Shown piece after piece: positions 1 to 7,343 of a stretch of DNA of 14,489 nt. The translations under genes were made by a program, and so were the position numbers. Below the pieces are notes generated by a model, which searched no databases, had not been told where the DNA came from, and saw only the letters and a program-made list of their open reading frames with translations. The stretch is from Clostridia bacterium (lineage in GTDB: Bacteria > Bacillota > Clostridia > Oscillospirales > Acutalibacteraceae), in NCBI GenBank assembly GCA_017631745.1, contig JAGBSR010000020.1:1-14489 (forward strand), written 5' to 3'. Every line of letters begins with the position of its first letter. Position 1 is the stretch's first letter.

Positions 1-1109
1 AAGAAAGAATTTTCTCATATGCAAACAATGTTAATACAATCGACGGCGGTACTCACGAAACAGGTTTTAAAACGGCCCTTACAAAGGTATTTAACGAATA
101 CGGTAAAAAATACGGTTTTCTCAAAGACGGCGACACTAAGCTTGCAGGTGAAGACTGCCGTGAAGGTCTTGTAGCTGTTATTTCAGTTAAGCTCACAGAA
201 GCTCAGTTTGAAGGTCAGACTAAGGGTAAACTCGGTAACACTGAAATTACCAAGCTCGTAAGTAACACAGTTTATAATAAGCTTTCAGATTTCTTTGAAG
301 AGAATCCTCAGATTGCAAAAACAATCGTGTCAAAGTCACTTGATGCTTCAAGAGCAAGAGAAGCTGCAAGACGCGCAAGAGAAGCTGCAAGAAGAAAGTC
401 TCCTCTTGAAAGCAACTCACTTCCCGGTAAGCTTGCAGACTGTACTGAAAAAGATCCCTCAAAGACAGAAATCTACATCGTAGAGGGTGACTCAGCGGGT
501 GGTTCAGCTAAGGAAGGCCGCGACAGAACAATTCAGGCTATTCTTCCTCTTTGGGGTAAGATGCTCAACGTTGAAAAGTCAAGACCTGACAAGGTTATCT
601 CAAATGAAAAGCTTCTCCCTGTTGTAACAGCTCTCGGTGCAGGCTTCAATGAAGATTTTGACGTTGAAAAGCTTCGTTATCACAAAGTTGTTATTATGGC
701 CGATGCCGACGTCGACGGTGCTCACATCAGAACTCTTCTTCTTACATTCTTCTTCAGATATATGAGACCTCTTATTGACGGTGGCTTCGTATATATCGCA
801 CAGCCTCCTCTTTATAAACTCTCAAAGGGTAAGCGCCACGAATATGCTTATTCAGATGAAGAGAGAGACAGAATTATGGTCGAAATGCCCGGTGCTGATA
901 TTCAGCGTTACAAAGGTCTTGGTGAAATGGACCCTGAACAGCTCTGGGAAACAACAATGAATCCGGAAAACAGAATTATGCTTCGTGTAACTTTAGAAGA
1001 TGCTATTGCTGCAGACGAAACCTTCTCAATTCTTATGGGTGACAAGGTTGAGCCTCGCCGTGAATTCATTGAAAAGAACGCTAAGTACGTTCAGAATCTT
1101 GACGTTTAA
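1..1109 (+). CDS. gyrB: DNA gyrase subunit B, C-terminal part (5' end outside window)
   Basis: ATPase subunit of DNA gyrase (GyrA2GyrB2), which introduces negative supercoils in the cytoplasm. The first full codon is at position 3 and the frame is open to the TAA at 1107-1109, giving 368 residues; a Firmicutes GyrB is about 640, so the GHKL ATPase domain and part of the transducer lie outside. The fragment opens in the transducer domain (NTIDGGTHETGFK). The TOPRIM domain shows the EGDSAGGSA motif (483-509) with its catalytic Glu, and the Mg-binding DADVDGAH motif (702-725). The tail has QRYKGLGEMDPEQLW and ends YVQNLDV, the usual GyrB ending. ParE is the main alternative; the ending, the TOPRIM context and the adjacent gyrA favour GyrB. 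Starting the protein at the internal ATG at 327 would be wrong, because homology continues upstream to the window edge. Confidence 0.97.
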   Translation, partial: ERIFSYANNVNTIDGGTHETGFKTALTKVFNEYGKKYGFLKDGDTKLAGEDCREGLVAVISVKLTEAQFEGQTKGKLGNTEITKLVSNTVYNKLSDFFEENPQIAKTIVSKSLDASRAREAARRAREAARRKSPLESNSLPGKLADCTEKDPSKTEIYIVEGDSAGGSAKEGRDRTIQAILPLWGKMLNVEKSRPDKVISNEKLLPVVTALGAGFNEDFDVEKLRYHKVVIMADADVDGAHIRTLLLTFFFRYMRPLIDGGFVYIAQPPLYKLSKGKRHEYAYSDEERDRIMVEMPGADIQRYKGLGEMDPEQLWETTMNPENRIMLRVTLEDAIAADETFSILMGDKVEPRREFIEKNAKYVQNLDV

Positions 1110-1127
1110 TTAAGGATTTGATATAAA

Positions 1128-1670
1128 ATGACACCCTACGGAATAGTTTATAGGGATAATCCGTATTCTCTGCAGAAAAGTGTAGAAATATGGCAAAAAA
1201 AATTCGGTGTTTTTAATATTAAAACATTTTTAAAGATAGGCGGTATATCTGCTGTTATACTCCTTGCGGTAAATCTTTTATTGGGTTTATTTACCGAAAG
1301 CGGACTTATGACATATATGAGTTCTTTTGTTATTATGCTTGTGCTGACCTTTGTTCTTATTTATATGGTTGTAAATAACACATATGTAAAACAGATGGCA
1401 CTTGTAAATACTCAGAAAGAAGATAAGCAGATTGTGCTTTATGAAGACAGACTCGAATACAGCACAGGATATACAAGAGCGACCTATTATTACAGTGATA
1501 TTATTTATTGCCACGAAAGTGCTGATATTATCACAATTATCACCGACACCGCCGCAATGCCTTTTTCAGTTCAGAAAAGTAACATCATAAAAGGCTCATA
1601 CGAAGAGTTTTCATTTATTCTTCGCAGATGTATCGGAGGTAAATATGAATATGTGGGAGGTGCAAAGTAA
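1128..1670 (+). CDS. YcxB-like membrane protein, function unknown (first of a pair)
   Basis: Small membrane protein of 180 residues and unknown function. It has a short polar N-terminus, two predicted transmembrane segments at about residues 37-55 and 63-83, then a soluble C-terminal domain of about 95 residues rich in beta-type sequence (IVLYEDRLEYSTGYTRATYYYSDI). This resembles the YcxB-like C-terminal domain: a 'Y-x-D-x-L/I' strand, a 'Y-x-D-I' turn, then a strand ending in a short helix. The family match is from pattern recall and is tentative. The gene starts 18 bases after gyrB with AAGGAT upstream, and its stop shares one base with the next gene's ATG (TAATG at 1668-1672), so the two are probably co-translated. 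The C-terminus is predicted to be cytoplasmic, since Lys/Arg are frequent on both flanks of the membrane hairpin. Confidence 0.7.
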   Translation: MTPYGIVYRDNPYSLQKSVEIWQKKFGVFNIKTFLKIGGISAVILLAVNLLLGLFTESGLMTYMSSFVIMLVLTFVLIYMVVNNTYVKQMALVNTQKEDKQIVLYEDRLEYSTGYTRATYYYSDIIYCHESADIITIITDTAAMPFSVQKSNIIKGSYEEFSFILRRCIGGKYEYVGGAK

Positions 1671-2188
1671 TGAAATACTTTTCCCTTTCATATATGCTCA
1701 GTGAAAAAGATTACAGCGACTATGAAAAGATAGTTTTCAAGGGCTCAATCATAATGTCAGCAAAAAGAATGCTTATTCCTTTTGTGTTGGTTGTAGCAAT
1801 GTGTATCTTTATGGATGTTTTGTTCCTTATTTCAGCTCTTACTTATTTTGCACTGTCTATTATCATTCCTCAGTTCATAAACAGAGAGTTTTCTCATAAA
1901 ACAAGAAAAAACTCAAAGCTTCTCAGAAGAATGATGAATATTGATTTTTATGATAATCATTTTGTGGTAAGCTATGAGCCCAACGAATATGTAAGAAGCC
2001 ACAGCGAAAAGCATTACGGCTTTGATATGGTGCAGAATGTACTCGAAAGCGCAGAAAATATATATTTCGCTTTTAACGATAACAGCTTGCTTATAATACC
2101 AAAAGCAATACTCGACAGTGAAAAATACAATATGATAAGCAATCTTATAGCAAATCTCTTTAGAAACAAATATCAGAGACTCGGATAA
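1670..2188 (+). CDS. YcxB-like membrane protein, function unknown (second of a pair)
   Basis: A 172-residue protein with the same plan as its upstream neighbour: about 33 polar N-terminal residues, a hydrophobic hairpin at about residues 34-50 and 51-69, a basic linker (HKTRKNSKLLRR) and a soluble domain with 'IDFYDNHFVVSY', 'YGFDMVQNVLES' and 'NSLLIIPKAIL'. The IIPK segment near the end is typical of what I recall as YcxB-like proteins, so this copy is the better family match. Start choice: GGGAGGTG at 1657-1664 lies just before the ATG at 1670, inside the end of the upstream gene. The two proteins are similar in architecture but not close in sequence, so any duplication is old. Co-transcription with gyrB and gyrA is likely (gap to gyrA 27 bases), but nothing in the protein points to a role in DNA topology. 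Confidence 0.72.
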   Translation: MKYFSLSYMLSEKDYSDYEKIVFKGSIIMSAKRMLIPFVLVVAMCIFMDVLFLISALTYFALSIIIPQFINREFSHKTRKNSKLLRRMMNIDFYDNHFVVSYEPNEYVRSHSEKHYGFDMVQNVLESAENIYFAFNDNSLLIIPKAILDSEKYNMISNLIANLFRNKYQRLG

Positions 2189-2215
2189 CATATAACCTGA
2201 AAAGATGGTGATTAA

Positions 2216-4720
2216 ATGGAAAATTTAAATTACGAAAATCAAACAATTATTGACGTTGACCTGAACAGAGAAATGAGAAAGTCTTTCCTTGACTACTCAA
2301 TGTCTGTTATCACTTCCCGTGCTCTTCCTGATGTAAGAGACGGTCTGAAGCCCGTTCACAGACGTATTCTCTACACAATGCACGAAAACGGACTTTATCC
2401 CGAAAAGGCATACCGTAAATGTGCCGACACTGTTGGTTCAGTACTGGGTAGCTATCATCCTCACGGTGACGCATCTGTTTATGATGCGATGGTTCGTCTT
2501 GCACAGAAATTCTCAACAAGATACATTCTCGTTGACGGTCACGGTAACTTCGGTAGCGTAGACGGTGACCCACCTGCTGCTTACCGTTACACTGAAAGTA
2601 AAATGAGCAAGGTTTCAATGGAAATGCTCACAGATATCGATAAAGATACTGTTGACTTTGCTCCCAACTACGACGACCGTCTCAAAGAGCCTACCGTACT
2701 TCCCTCCCGTTTTCCGAATATTCTTGTAAACGGTTCAACAGGTATCGCTGTAGGTATGGCTACAAACATTCCGCCTCACAACCTTGGTGAGGTTATTGAC
2801 GGTATGTGCTATTATATCGACAACCCCGATGCTTCACTTGACGAGCTTATGCAGTACATCAAGGGTCCCGACTTCCCCACAGCAGGTATTGTTATGGGCC
2901 GTTCAGGCATCAGAGCTGCTTACGGTACAGGCAGAGGTAAGATTGTAGTTCGTGCAAGAACTGAAATTGTCGAAGGTAAAAACGGCAGATTCCAGATTGT
3001 TGTATCTGAGCTTCCTTATCAGGTAAATAAGCGCAGACTTATTGAATCTATTGCAGATTTAGTTAAAGATAAGAAAATCGAAGGCATTGCTGATATCAAC
3101 GACTACTCCAACAGAGAAGGTATGCGTATGGTTGTTGACCTTAAGCGTGATGCTAACCCTCAGGTTGTGCTCAATCAGCTCTTCTCATATACACAGCTTC
3201 AGATTTCTTACGGTATTATTCTGCTTGCTCTTGTTGGTGGTGAGCCTAAGATTCTTACTCTTACTCAGATTCTCGACCATTACATAGCTCATCAGAAAGA
3301 AGTTATTGTAAGAAGAACAAGATATGACCTTAAAAAAGCTCAGGAAAGAGCTCACATCTTAGAAGGTCTTATGACTGCTCTTGACTTCATTGATGAAGTT
3401 ATTGCAATTCTTCGCCGTTCAAAAGATCAGAGCGAAGGTAAGCAGGCTCTTATTGAGCGTTTCGGTCTGACAGATGTTCAGGCTGATGCTATCGTTAAGA
3501 TGCGTCTCGGTCAGTTAACAGGTCTTGAAAGAACTAAGATTGAAGACGAGCTGGGCGCTCTTAAGATTAAGATTGCCGAATACACAGAAATTCTCAGCTC
3601 AGAGGCTAAGGTACTCGAGCTTGTTAAGACTGAGGCTATGGTTATCAGAGATAAATTTGCTGATGACAGAAGAACAGAAATTGCTGCTGTAAGCGGTGAT
3701 GTTGATATTGAAGATCTCATTCCCGAAGAAGAGTGTGTATATACTCTCACAACTCTCGGTTATATCAAGCGTCAGCCTACTCAGGTTTACTCACTTCAGA
3801 ACAGAGGAGGTCGCGGTGTTAAGGGTATGACAAGAAGAGAAGAGGACGTTGCAGAAACAATGTTCACCTGTTCAAGCCACGACTTTATTATGTTCTTTAC
3901 CACTAAGGGTAAGACATACAGACTCAAGGGTTATGAGATTCCCGAAGGCAGTAAGCAGTCAAAGGGTATGAATGTAGTTAACCTTCTTCCTCTTGAGGGC
4001 GACGAAAAGGTAAGCTCAATGATCAGGGTACCCGATTTCGGCGGTGAAGATATCAAGTATCTCTGTATGGTTACCAAAAAGGGTATCATCAAGAGAACAG
4101 ACCTTGAACAGTATAAGAATATCCGTAAGAGTGGTATTATTGCTATTAACCTTGATGAAGACGATGAACTCGCATGGGTACGTCTGACAGACGGTAATGA
4201 TGATATTCTCGTTGCAACAAGAGGCGGTATGAGCATCCGCTTCAACGAAAACGATTGCCGACCCATAGGCAGAACTGCCCGCGGTGTTAAGGCTATCGAG
4301 CTTAAAGAAAATGATGAAGTTGTAGGCATGTGCGTAATTCCCGAAAATCAGGATGACAGCAAGAAGGTGCTTACGGTTTCAGATTCAGGTCTCGGCAGAC
4401 TCAGTAACCACGATGAATACCGTGTTCAGACAAGAGCAGGTAAGGGTGTACTCAACTACCACACCGAAAAATACGGTGAGGTTGCTTCAGTGCTTCTTGT
4501 CAGCGATGAAAACGATATAATTCTCATTTCTTCCGACGGTATTATTATCCGTATCAAGGCTTCTCAGATAAACACTGTTTCACGTACATCAAAGGGTGTG
4601 CGTGTAATGAGAGTCAGCCAGGGCGAAAAGCTTGTTTCTGCAACAGCTGTTTCAAACAGTGAAGACGAAGAAACAACAGAAATAGCTTCTCAGGAAGAAA
4701 CTGAAACAACTCAGGAATAA
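2216..4720 (+). CDS. gyrA: DNA gyrase subunit A
   Basis: DNA-cleaving and DNA-wrapping subunit of gyrase, 834 residues, normal for the family. The breakage-reunion domain covers about residues 10-500. The catalytic tyrosine is Tyr125 in AAYRYTE, with the preceding Arg124. The quinolone-resistance region is HPHGDASVYD at 81-90: Ala86 and Asp90 align with E. coli Ser83 and Asp87. The C-terminal wrapping domain carries the GyrA-box QNRGGRGVKG at 528-537, which separates gyrase from the ParC subunit of topoisomerase IV. Six-bladed repeats follow (for example FFTTKGKTYRLKGYEIPEGSKQSKG in part and MVTKKGIIKRT). The last about 22 residues are a Glu/Thr-rich acidic tail, as in several other gyrases. 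The ribosome binding site before the ATG is weak (GATGGTG). It sits in the same strand and run as gyrB, separated by two membrane-protein genes. Confidence 0.97.
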   Translation: MENLNYENQTIIDVDLNREMRKSFLDYSMSVITSRALPDVRDGLKPVHRRILYTMHENGLYPEKAYRKCADTVGSVLGSYHPHGDASVYDAMVRLAQKFSTRYILVDGHGNFGSVDGDPPAAYRYTESKMSKVSMEMLTDIDKDTVDFAPNYDDRLKEPTVLPSRFPNILVNGSTGIAVGMATNIPPHNLGEVIDGMCYYIDNPDASLDELMQYIKGPDFPTAGIVMGRSGIRAAYGTGRGKIVVRARTEIVEGKNGRFQIVVSELPYQVNKRRLIESIADLVKDKKIEGIADINDYSNREGMRMVVDLKRDANPQVVLNQLFSYTQLQISYGIILLALVGGEPKILTLTQILDHYIAHQKEVIVRRTRYDLKKAQERAHILEGLMTALDFIDEVIAILRRSKDQSEGKQALIERFGLTDVQADAIVKMRLGQLTGLERTKIEDELGALKIKIAEYTEILSSEAKVLELVKTEAMVIRDKFADDRRTEIAAVSGDVDIEDLIPEEECVYTLTTLGYIKRQPTQVYSLQNRGGRGVKGMTRREEDVAETMFTCSSHDFIMFFTTKGKTYRLKGYEIPEGSKQSKGMNVVNLLPLEGDEKVSSMIRVPDFGGEDIKYLCMVTKKGIIKRTDLEQYKNIRKSGIIAINLDEDDELAWVRLTDGNDDILVATRGGMSIRFNENDCRPIGRTARGVKAIELKENDEVVGMCVIPENQDDSKKVLTVSDSGLGRLSNHDEYRVQTRAGKGVLNYHTEKYGEVASVLLVSDENDIILISSDGIIIRIKASQINTVSRTSKGVRVMRVSQGEKLVSATAVSNSEDEETTEIASQEETETTQE

Positions 4721-4731
4721 TTAATAATTGG

Positions 4732-4786
4732 AAAGCCGATTTTTAAGCTTTATTTGAAGATAAAGATGATAATAAAAATTGGCTTT
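4732..4786 (+). terminator. Long hairpin after gyrA, probable terminator with weak tail
   Basis: Arms 4732-4744 (AAAGCCGATTTTT) and 4774-4786 (AAAAATTGGCTTT) pair over 13 positions with one G-U. The 29-base loop can form an inner stem, CTTTAT (4748-4753) with ATAAAG (4760-4765). It lies 11 bases after the gyrA stop. The bases after the stem (CATGGCTTTTAAAA) hold only a short T run, so termination is probably partial. Confidence 0.5.
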
Positions 4787-4819
4787 CATGGCTTTTAAAA
4801 ATATGAAAGAAGTGAAACA

Positions 4820-5980
4820 ATGAGGGTTAAGGCGAATAAAAACAAAAAAGTAAATCCTGTTTCGGCATTTCTTTGGAAAGATAAAAAAAGAAGAGCAAAA
4901 AATTTATATTTTCTGCTTGTTATGCTTCTTTGTGTTGTTACCGTCGGTATGGGCTATATAACTGAAAAGCTTGACCTTATGTCAACGGGTGACGATATAA
5001 ATAATTCTGCAGGCAACGAAATAACTCCGGAAGTTATTTATGATGAAGAAGAGCTTGCTATTATGCAGGCTATTGATTCAGCCGGCTCGCTCAATGACTT
5101 TTTATATCAGTGGGCAAACAACGGCGGTGAGCTTTATTCAAGCAAAAATGTTATCAATGTTTTGCTTGTGGGTCTCGACTCTAAAAACGGCTTGCAGTAC
5201 GGAGGAAATTCCGACTCACTTATACTTGTATCTCTTAACAAGAAGACTGAGAAAATAAGTATGTGTTCTTTCTTCCGTGATTCCTGGTGCTATATGGATA
5301 TTGCAGGCAGAGAGCGTTACGCCAAGATTAACTCATCATATTTCCACGGGGGTCCCACAGCACTGATTGATACCATCGAAAGAAACTTCAAGATAGATAT
5401 TGACTATTATGTTGCGGTTGACTTCTCATCCTTCAGAGATATCATCGATGCTCTCGGCGGTATCACTGTTGAGGTGCAGGAATATGAAGCTAATTATATA
5501 AACAGAACAAACCCTGATTTCCATATTGAAGCAGGTCCTGCTGTGCATCTTACTGGTAAGCAGGCACTTGTATTTGCGAGAATCAGAAAAAGTGACTATG
5601 ACAGTGATGTCAGCCGTACCAGAAGACAGAGACAGGTTATAACCTCTCTTATTCAGAGTGCGAAAAATGCATCACTCAGTCAGCTCAATAATACTCTTGA
5701 TGCTTTGTTCGCTTATGTTAAGACGGACCTTACTAAGTCGCAGATTCTTTCTTATGCGGCTCAGGCTCTTACAAAGGGCTGGCTTAATTATGAGATAACC
5801 CAGTTTACCTTGAGTGACAGCGAGATTTTTAAAACCGGATATGTAGGTAATGCTTCCGTGGTGTTTATTGATTATCCTCTTGCAGCTCAGAAGGTACAGA
5901 CTGAGGTTTACGGTGAGAGTAATATAGTACTCGATGAAAATAGAGCAAAGGTTTTTGATTTTGTAACAAGATTTGGTTAA
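4820..5980 (+). CDS. LCP (LytR-CpsA-Psr) family cell-wall glycopolymer ligase
   Basis: Membrane-anchored enzyme that, in this family, transfers undecaprenyl-pyrophosphate-linked glycopolymers (teichoic-acid-like or capsular) to peptidoglycan outside the cell. The 386 residues comprise a basic cytoplasmic N-terminus (1-28), one transmembrane helix at about 29-47, an acidic linker, and an LCP domain from about 110 to 285. Seen motifs: NVLLVGLDSK (113-122), the SDS acidic pair near 131-133, SFFRDSW with Arg153, KINSSYFHGGP, the hydrophobic-pocket region DYYVAVDFSSFRDIIDALGGITVEV (in part), and the pyrophosphate-binding ARIRK...SDVSRTRRQRQ with Arg254, Asp263 and Arg266/269. The start is the ATG at 4820, with AGAAGTG upstream. 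There is no C-terminal LytR_C domain: after about residue 290 the protein is helical and ends at DFVTRFG. The substrate cannot be told from sequence, and no glycopolymer gene sits nearby. Confidence 0.92.
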   Translation: MRVKANKNKKVNPVSAFLWKDKKRRAKNLYFLLVMLLCVVTVGMGYITEKLDLMSTGDDINNSAGNEITPEVIYDEEELAIMQAIDSAGSLNDFLYQWANNGGELYSSKNVINVLLVGLDSKNGLQYGGNSDSLILVSLNKKTEKISMCSFFRDSWCYMDIAGRERYAKINSSYFHGGPTALIDTIERNFKIDIDYYVAVDFSSFRDIIDALGGITVEVQEYEANYINRTNPDFHIEAGPAVHLTGKQALVFARIRKSDYDSDVSRTRRQRQVITSLIQSAKNASLSQLNNTLDALFAYVKTDLTKSQILSYAAQALTKGWLNYEITQFTLSDSEIFKTGYVGNASVVFIDYPLAAQKVQTEVYGESNIVLDENRAKVFDFVTRFG

Positions 5981-5995
5981 TAAAGAGGTTTGATT

Positions 5996-6403
5996 ATGGA
6001 ACTTAAAATGGAAATAGGCACAGTACATGAAATTAATGTGACTGTAAATGAAAATATGACAGCTGCAAGTATGAAAAGCGGCAGCCTTGAAGTGCTTGCA
6101 ACACCTTATATGATTGCCCTTATGGAGCAGGCTTCTGCTGAGCTTTGTCAAAAGTTTTTACCTGAGGGTATTTCAACAGTGGGCACAATGGTGAATATTC
6201 AGCACCTTGCTGCCACAAGTCTTGGTGCACCTGTTCGTACAGTGGCAACTCTTACTGATTTCGACGGAAGAAAGGCAAGCTTTGATGTTGTTGCCTATGA
6301 TAACGCAGGCATCATCGGTAAGGGTACTCACGAGCGTTTCACAATTAAGGTTGATTCTTTCATCAGAAAAACACAGGAAAGAAAAAATATCGTTGCTGAA
6401 TAA
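5996..6403 (+). CDS. Hotdog-fold thioesterase, fluoroacetyl-CoA thioesterase (FlK)-like family
   Basis: Predicted acyl-CoA thioesterase of 135 residues, a single hotdog domain filling the protein, cytoplasmic. The pattern is that of the FlK-like family: VLATPYMIALMEQAS places Thr36 and Glu44, and TMVNIQHLAAT places His70, matching the Thr/Glu/His set that I recall as catalytic in FlK. The end reads GKGTHERFTI, the usual last strand. Most members in Clostridia have no known substrate; specificity for fluoroacetyl-CoA should not be assumed. Start choice: the ATG at 5996 has AGAGG (5984-5988) seven bases upstream, whereas an in-frame TTG at 5990 would leave one base and is unlikely. It begins 15 bases after the LCP stop and precedes the HAD gene by 56 bases, so the three may share a transcript. 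Confidence 0.85.
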   Translation: MELKMEIGTVHEINVTVNENMTAASMKSGSLEVLATPYMIALMEQASAELCQKFLPEGISTVGTMVNIQHLAATSLGAPVRTVATLTDFDGRKASFDVVAYDNAGIIGKGTHERFTIKVDSFIRKTQERKNIVAE

Positions 6404-6422
6404 ATTTAATATTTGTGAGGTA

Positions 6423-6450
6423 AGCCGATTTGTCAGAGTATGAATCGGCT
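6423..6450 (+). other. Hairpin between the thioesterase and HAD genes
   Basis: Inverted repeat AGCCGATT (6423-6430) and AATCGGCT (6443-6450), perfect over 8 base pairs with a 12-base loop, followed by GAGTTTTG. It lies right after GTGAGGT (6415-6421). It could be a weak terminator for the thioesterase gene, or a structure that masks the start of the HAD gene. It covers the alternative TTG start at 6430. Confidence 0.5.
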
Positions 6451-6459
6451 GAGTTTTGT

Positions 6460-7113
6460 ATGGCTGAGTTTGATTATGTAATTTTTGATTTTGACGGTAC
6501 CGTAGCTGATACGGGTGAAGGAATATTAAAGAGTCTGCAGTATTCATTTACTGCTATGGGTGACCCCGAGCCTGATCTGAGTGACCTGAAAAAATTTATC
6601 GGTCCCCCGGTTTATTACAGCTACACTACTTTTTACGGTGTCAGCGAAGATAAGGTTGACCTTTATGTCAAGAAGTACCGCGAGCGTTACAGCGAGAAGG
6701 GTATTTATGAGTCAAAGGTCTATGACGGTATGATTGAACTTATTAATGCTTTAAAAGAAAATAATATAAAAGTCGGTATTGCTTCATCGAAGCCTGAAAG
6801 ACTTATCTATGCGGTGGCTGACTATCTTGAGATAACAGATATGTTTGATGCGATTGTCGGTGTCAAGTCTGATAACAGCAAGCACTCCAGCAAGGCAGGT
6901 CTTATTACTCAGGCTATGGAAGAAATGGGTGCAACTGATAAGGATAAGGTGCTGATGGTCGGAGACAGAATGTTTGATATTGACGGAGCACACGAAGCGG
7001 GCATAAAATGCTGCGGTGCACTGTGGGGTTTTGGCAATGAAGAAGAGTTCAGAGCGCATAATGCGAAGTTTATTGTAAGTACGCCGCTTGAAATTATAAA
7101 ATTAGTAAAATAA
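6460..7113 (+). CDS. HAD-superfamily phosphatase, phosphoglycolate phosphatase (Gph/PGP)-like
   Basis: Predicted small-molecule phosphatase of 217 residues, HAD subfamily IA with a helical cap domain. Motif I is DFDGTVAD at residues 10-17: Asp10 is the nucleophile and Asp12 the acid/base. Motif II is the Ser of IASSKP, motif III is Lys in SSKAGLI, and motif IV is GDRMFDIDGA. The cap includes the IGPPV segment common in the phosphoglycolate phosphatase group of Firmicutes. The true substrate may be phosphoglycolate, a sugar phosphate or a nucleotide; sequence does not decide. Start choice is uncertain. The ATG at 6460 puts the usual handful of residues before motif I but has a poor ribosome binding site. 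A TTG at 6430 has GTGAGGT eight bases upstream but would add ten atypical residues and lies in a hairpin. I prefer 6460. Confidence 0.88.
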   Translation: MAEFDYVIFDFDGTVADTGEGILKSLQYSFTAMGDPEPDLSDLKKFIGPPVYYSYTTFYGVSEDKVDLYVKKYRERYSEKGIYESKVYDGMIELINALKENNIKVGIASSKPERLIYAVADYLEITDMFDAIVGVKSDNSKHSSKAGLITQAMEEMGATDKDKVLMVGDRMFDIDGAHEAGIKCCGALWGFGNEEEFRAHNAKFIVSTPLEIIKLVK

Positions 7114-7131
7114 ATCTAAATTAGAAAAATA

Positions 7132-7170
7132 ATCGGCGTTATATATCTAAAACAGAATTATAACGCCGAT
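7132..7170 (+). terminator. Perfect 12-bp hairpin after the HAD gene
   Basis: ATCGGCGTTATA (7132-7143) pairs perfectly with TATAACGCCGAT (7159-7170) around a 15-base loop, 18 bases after the HAD stop. The + strand sequence after it (ACAATGTG) has no T tract; a T-rich tail (TTATTTTTCT) exists only when read on the - strand. It is placed as a terminator, but may be a weak or factor-assisted one on the + strand. Confidence 0.5.
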
Positions 7171-7173
7171 ACA

Positions 7174-7192
7174 ATGTGAATATATGTCACAT
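7174..7192. promoter_or_regulatory. Interrupted palindrome, possible operator upstream of mnmG
   Basis: ATGTGA (7174-7179) and TCACAT (7187-7192) form a perfect 6-base inverted repeat with a 7-base spacer. The half-sites look like those of Crp/Fnr-type or Rex-type regulators, but the 7-base spacer gives an odd centre and does not match the usual Crp spacing of 6. No regulator can be named. Confidence 0.3.
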
Positions 7193-7220
7193 ATTGATTT
7201 CTGTTGAATGGAAATTATTT

Positions 7221-7307
7221 TATAATACATAAGGTCGTTTTTAAAAAATCTATTAAATGATTTTGTGACTTATAAAATGGCTTTTTTCAACAAGAAATTA
7301 ATATAAT
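7221..7307 (+). promoter_or_regulatory. Two candidate -10 elements upstream of mnmG
   Basis: Perfect TATAAT hexamers occur at 7221-7226 and 7302-7307 in the 230-base gap before mnmG. Neither has a good -35 at 16-18 bases: TTTCTG (7198-7203) for the first, GGCTTT (7279-7284) for the second; TTGATT at 7194-7199 is 21 bases from the first. Since a strong hairpin separates mnmG from the HAD gene, a promoter here is expected, but which hexamer is used is uncertain. The rest of the gap is AT-rich with no ORF I can support. Confidence 0.4.
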
Positions 7308-7343
7308 GTTGAAAACTATGACGATATAAAGGTTAGGGATTTT

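Noticed and set aside
3931..4329. 132-codon open frame on the - strand inside gyrA
   Set aside because: It is antisense to well-conserved gyrA sequence, has a low-complexity Ser/Leu-rich product, and has no ribosome binding site or recognisable domain.
4576..4591. parS-like TGTTTCACGTACATCA in gyrA
   Set aside because: Three mismatches, all in the right half, destroy the palindrome; it matches only one half-site and is explained by coding sequence.
5990..5995. Upstream TTG start for the thioesterase gene
   Set aside because: It would leave one base between the ribosome binding site and the start; the ATG at 5996 has seven.
5672..6151. 159-codon open frame on the - strand across the LCP and thioesterase genes
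   Set aside because: It overlaps two well-supported genes antisense, and its product resembles no family I know.
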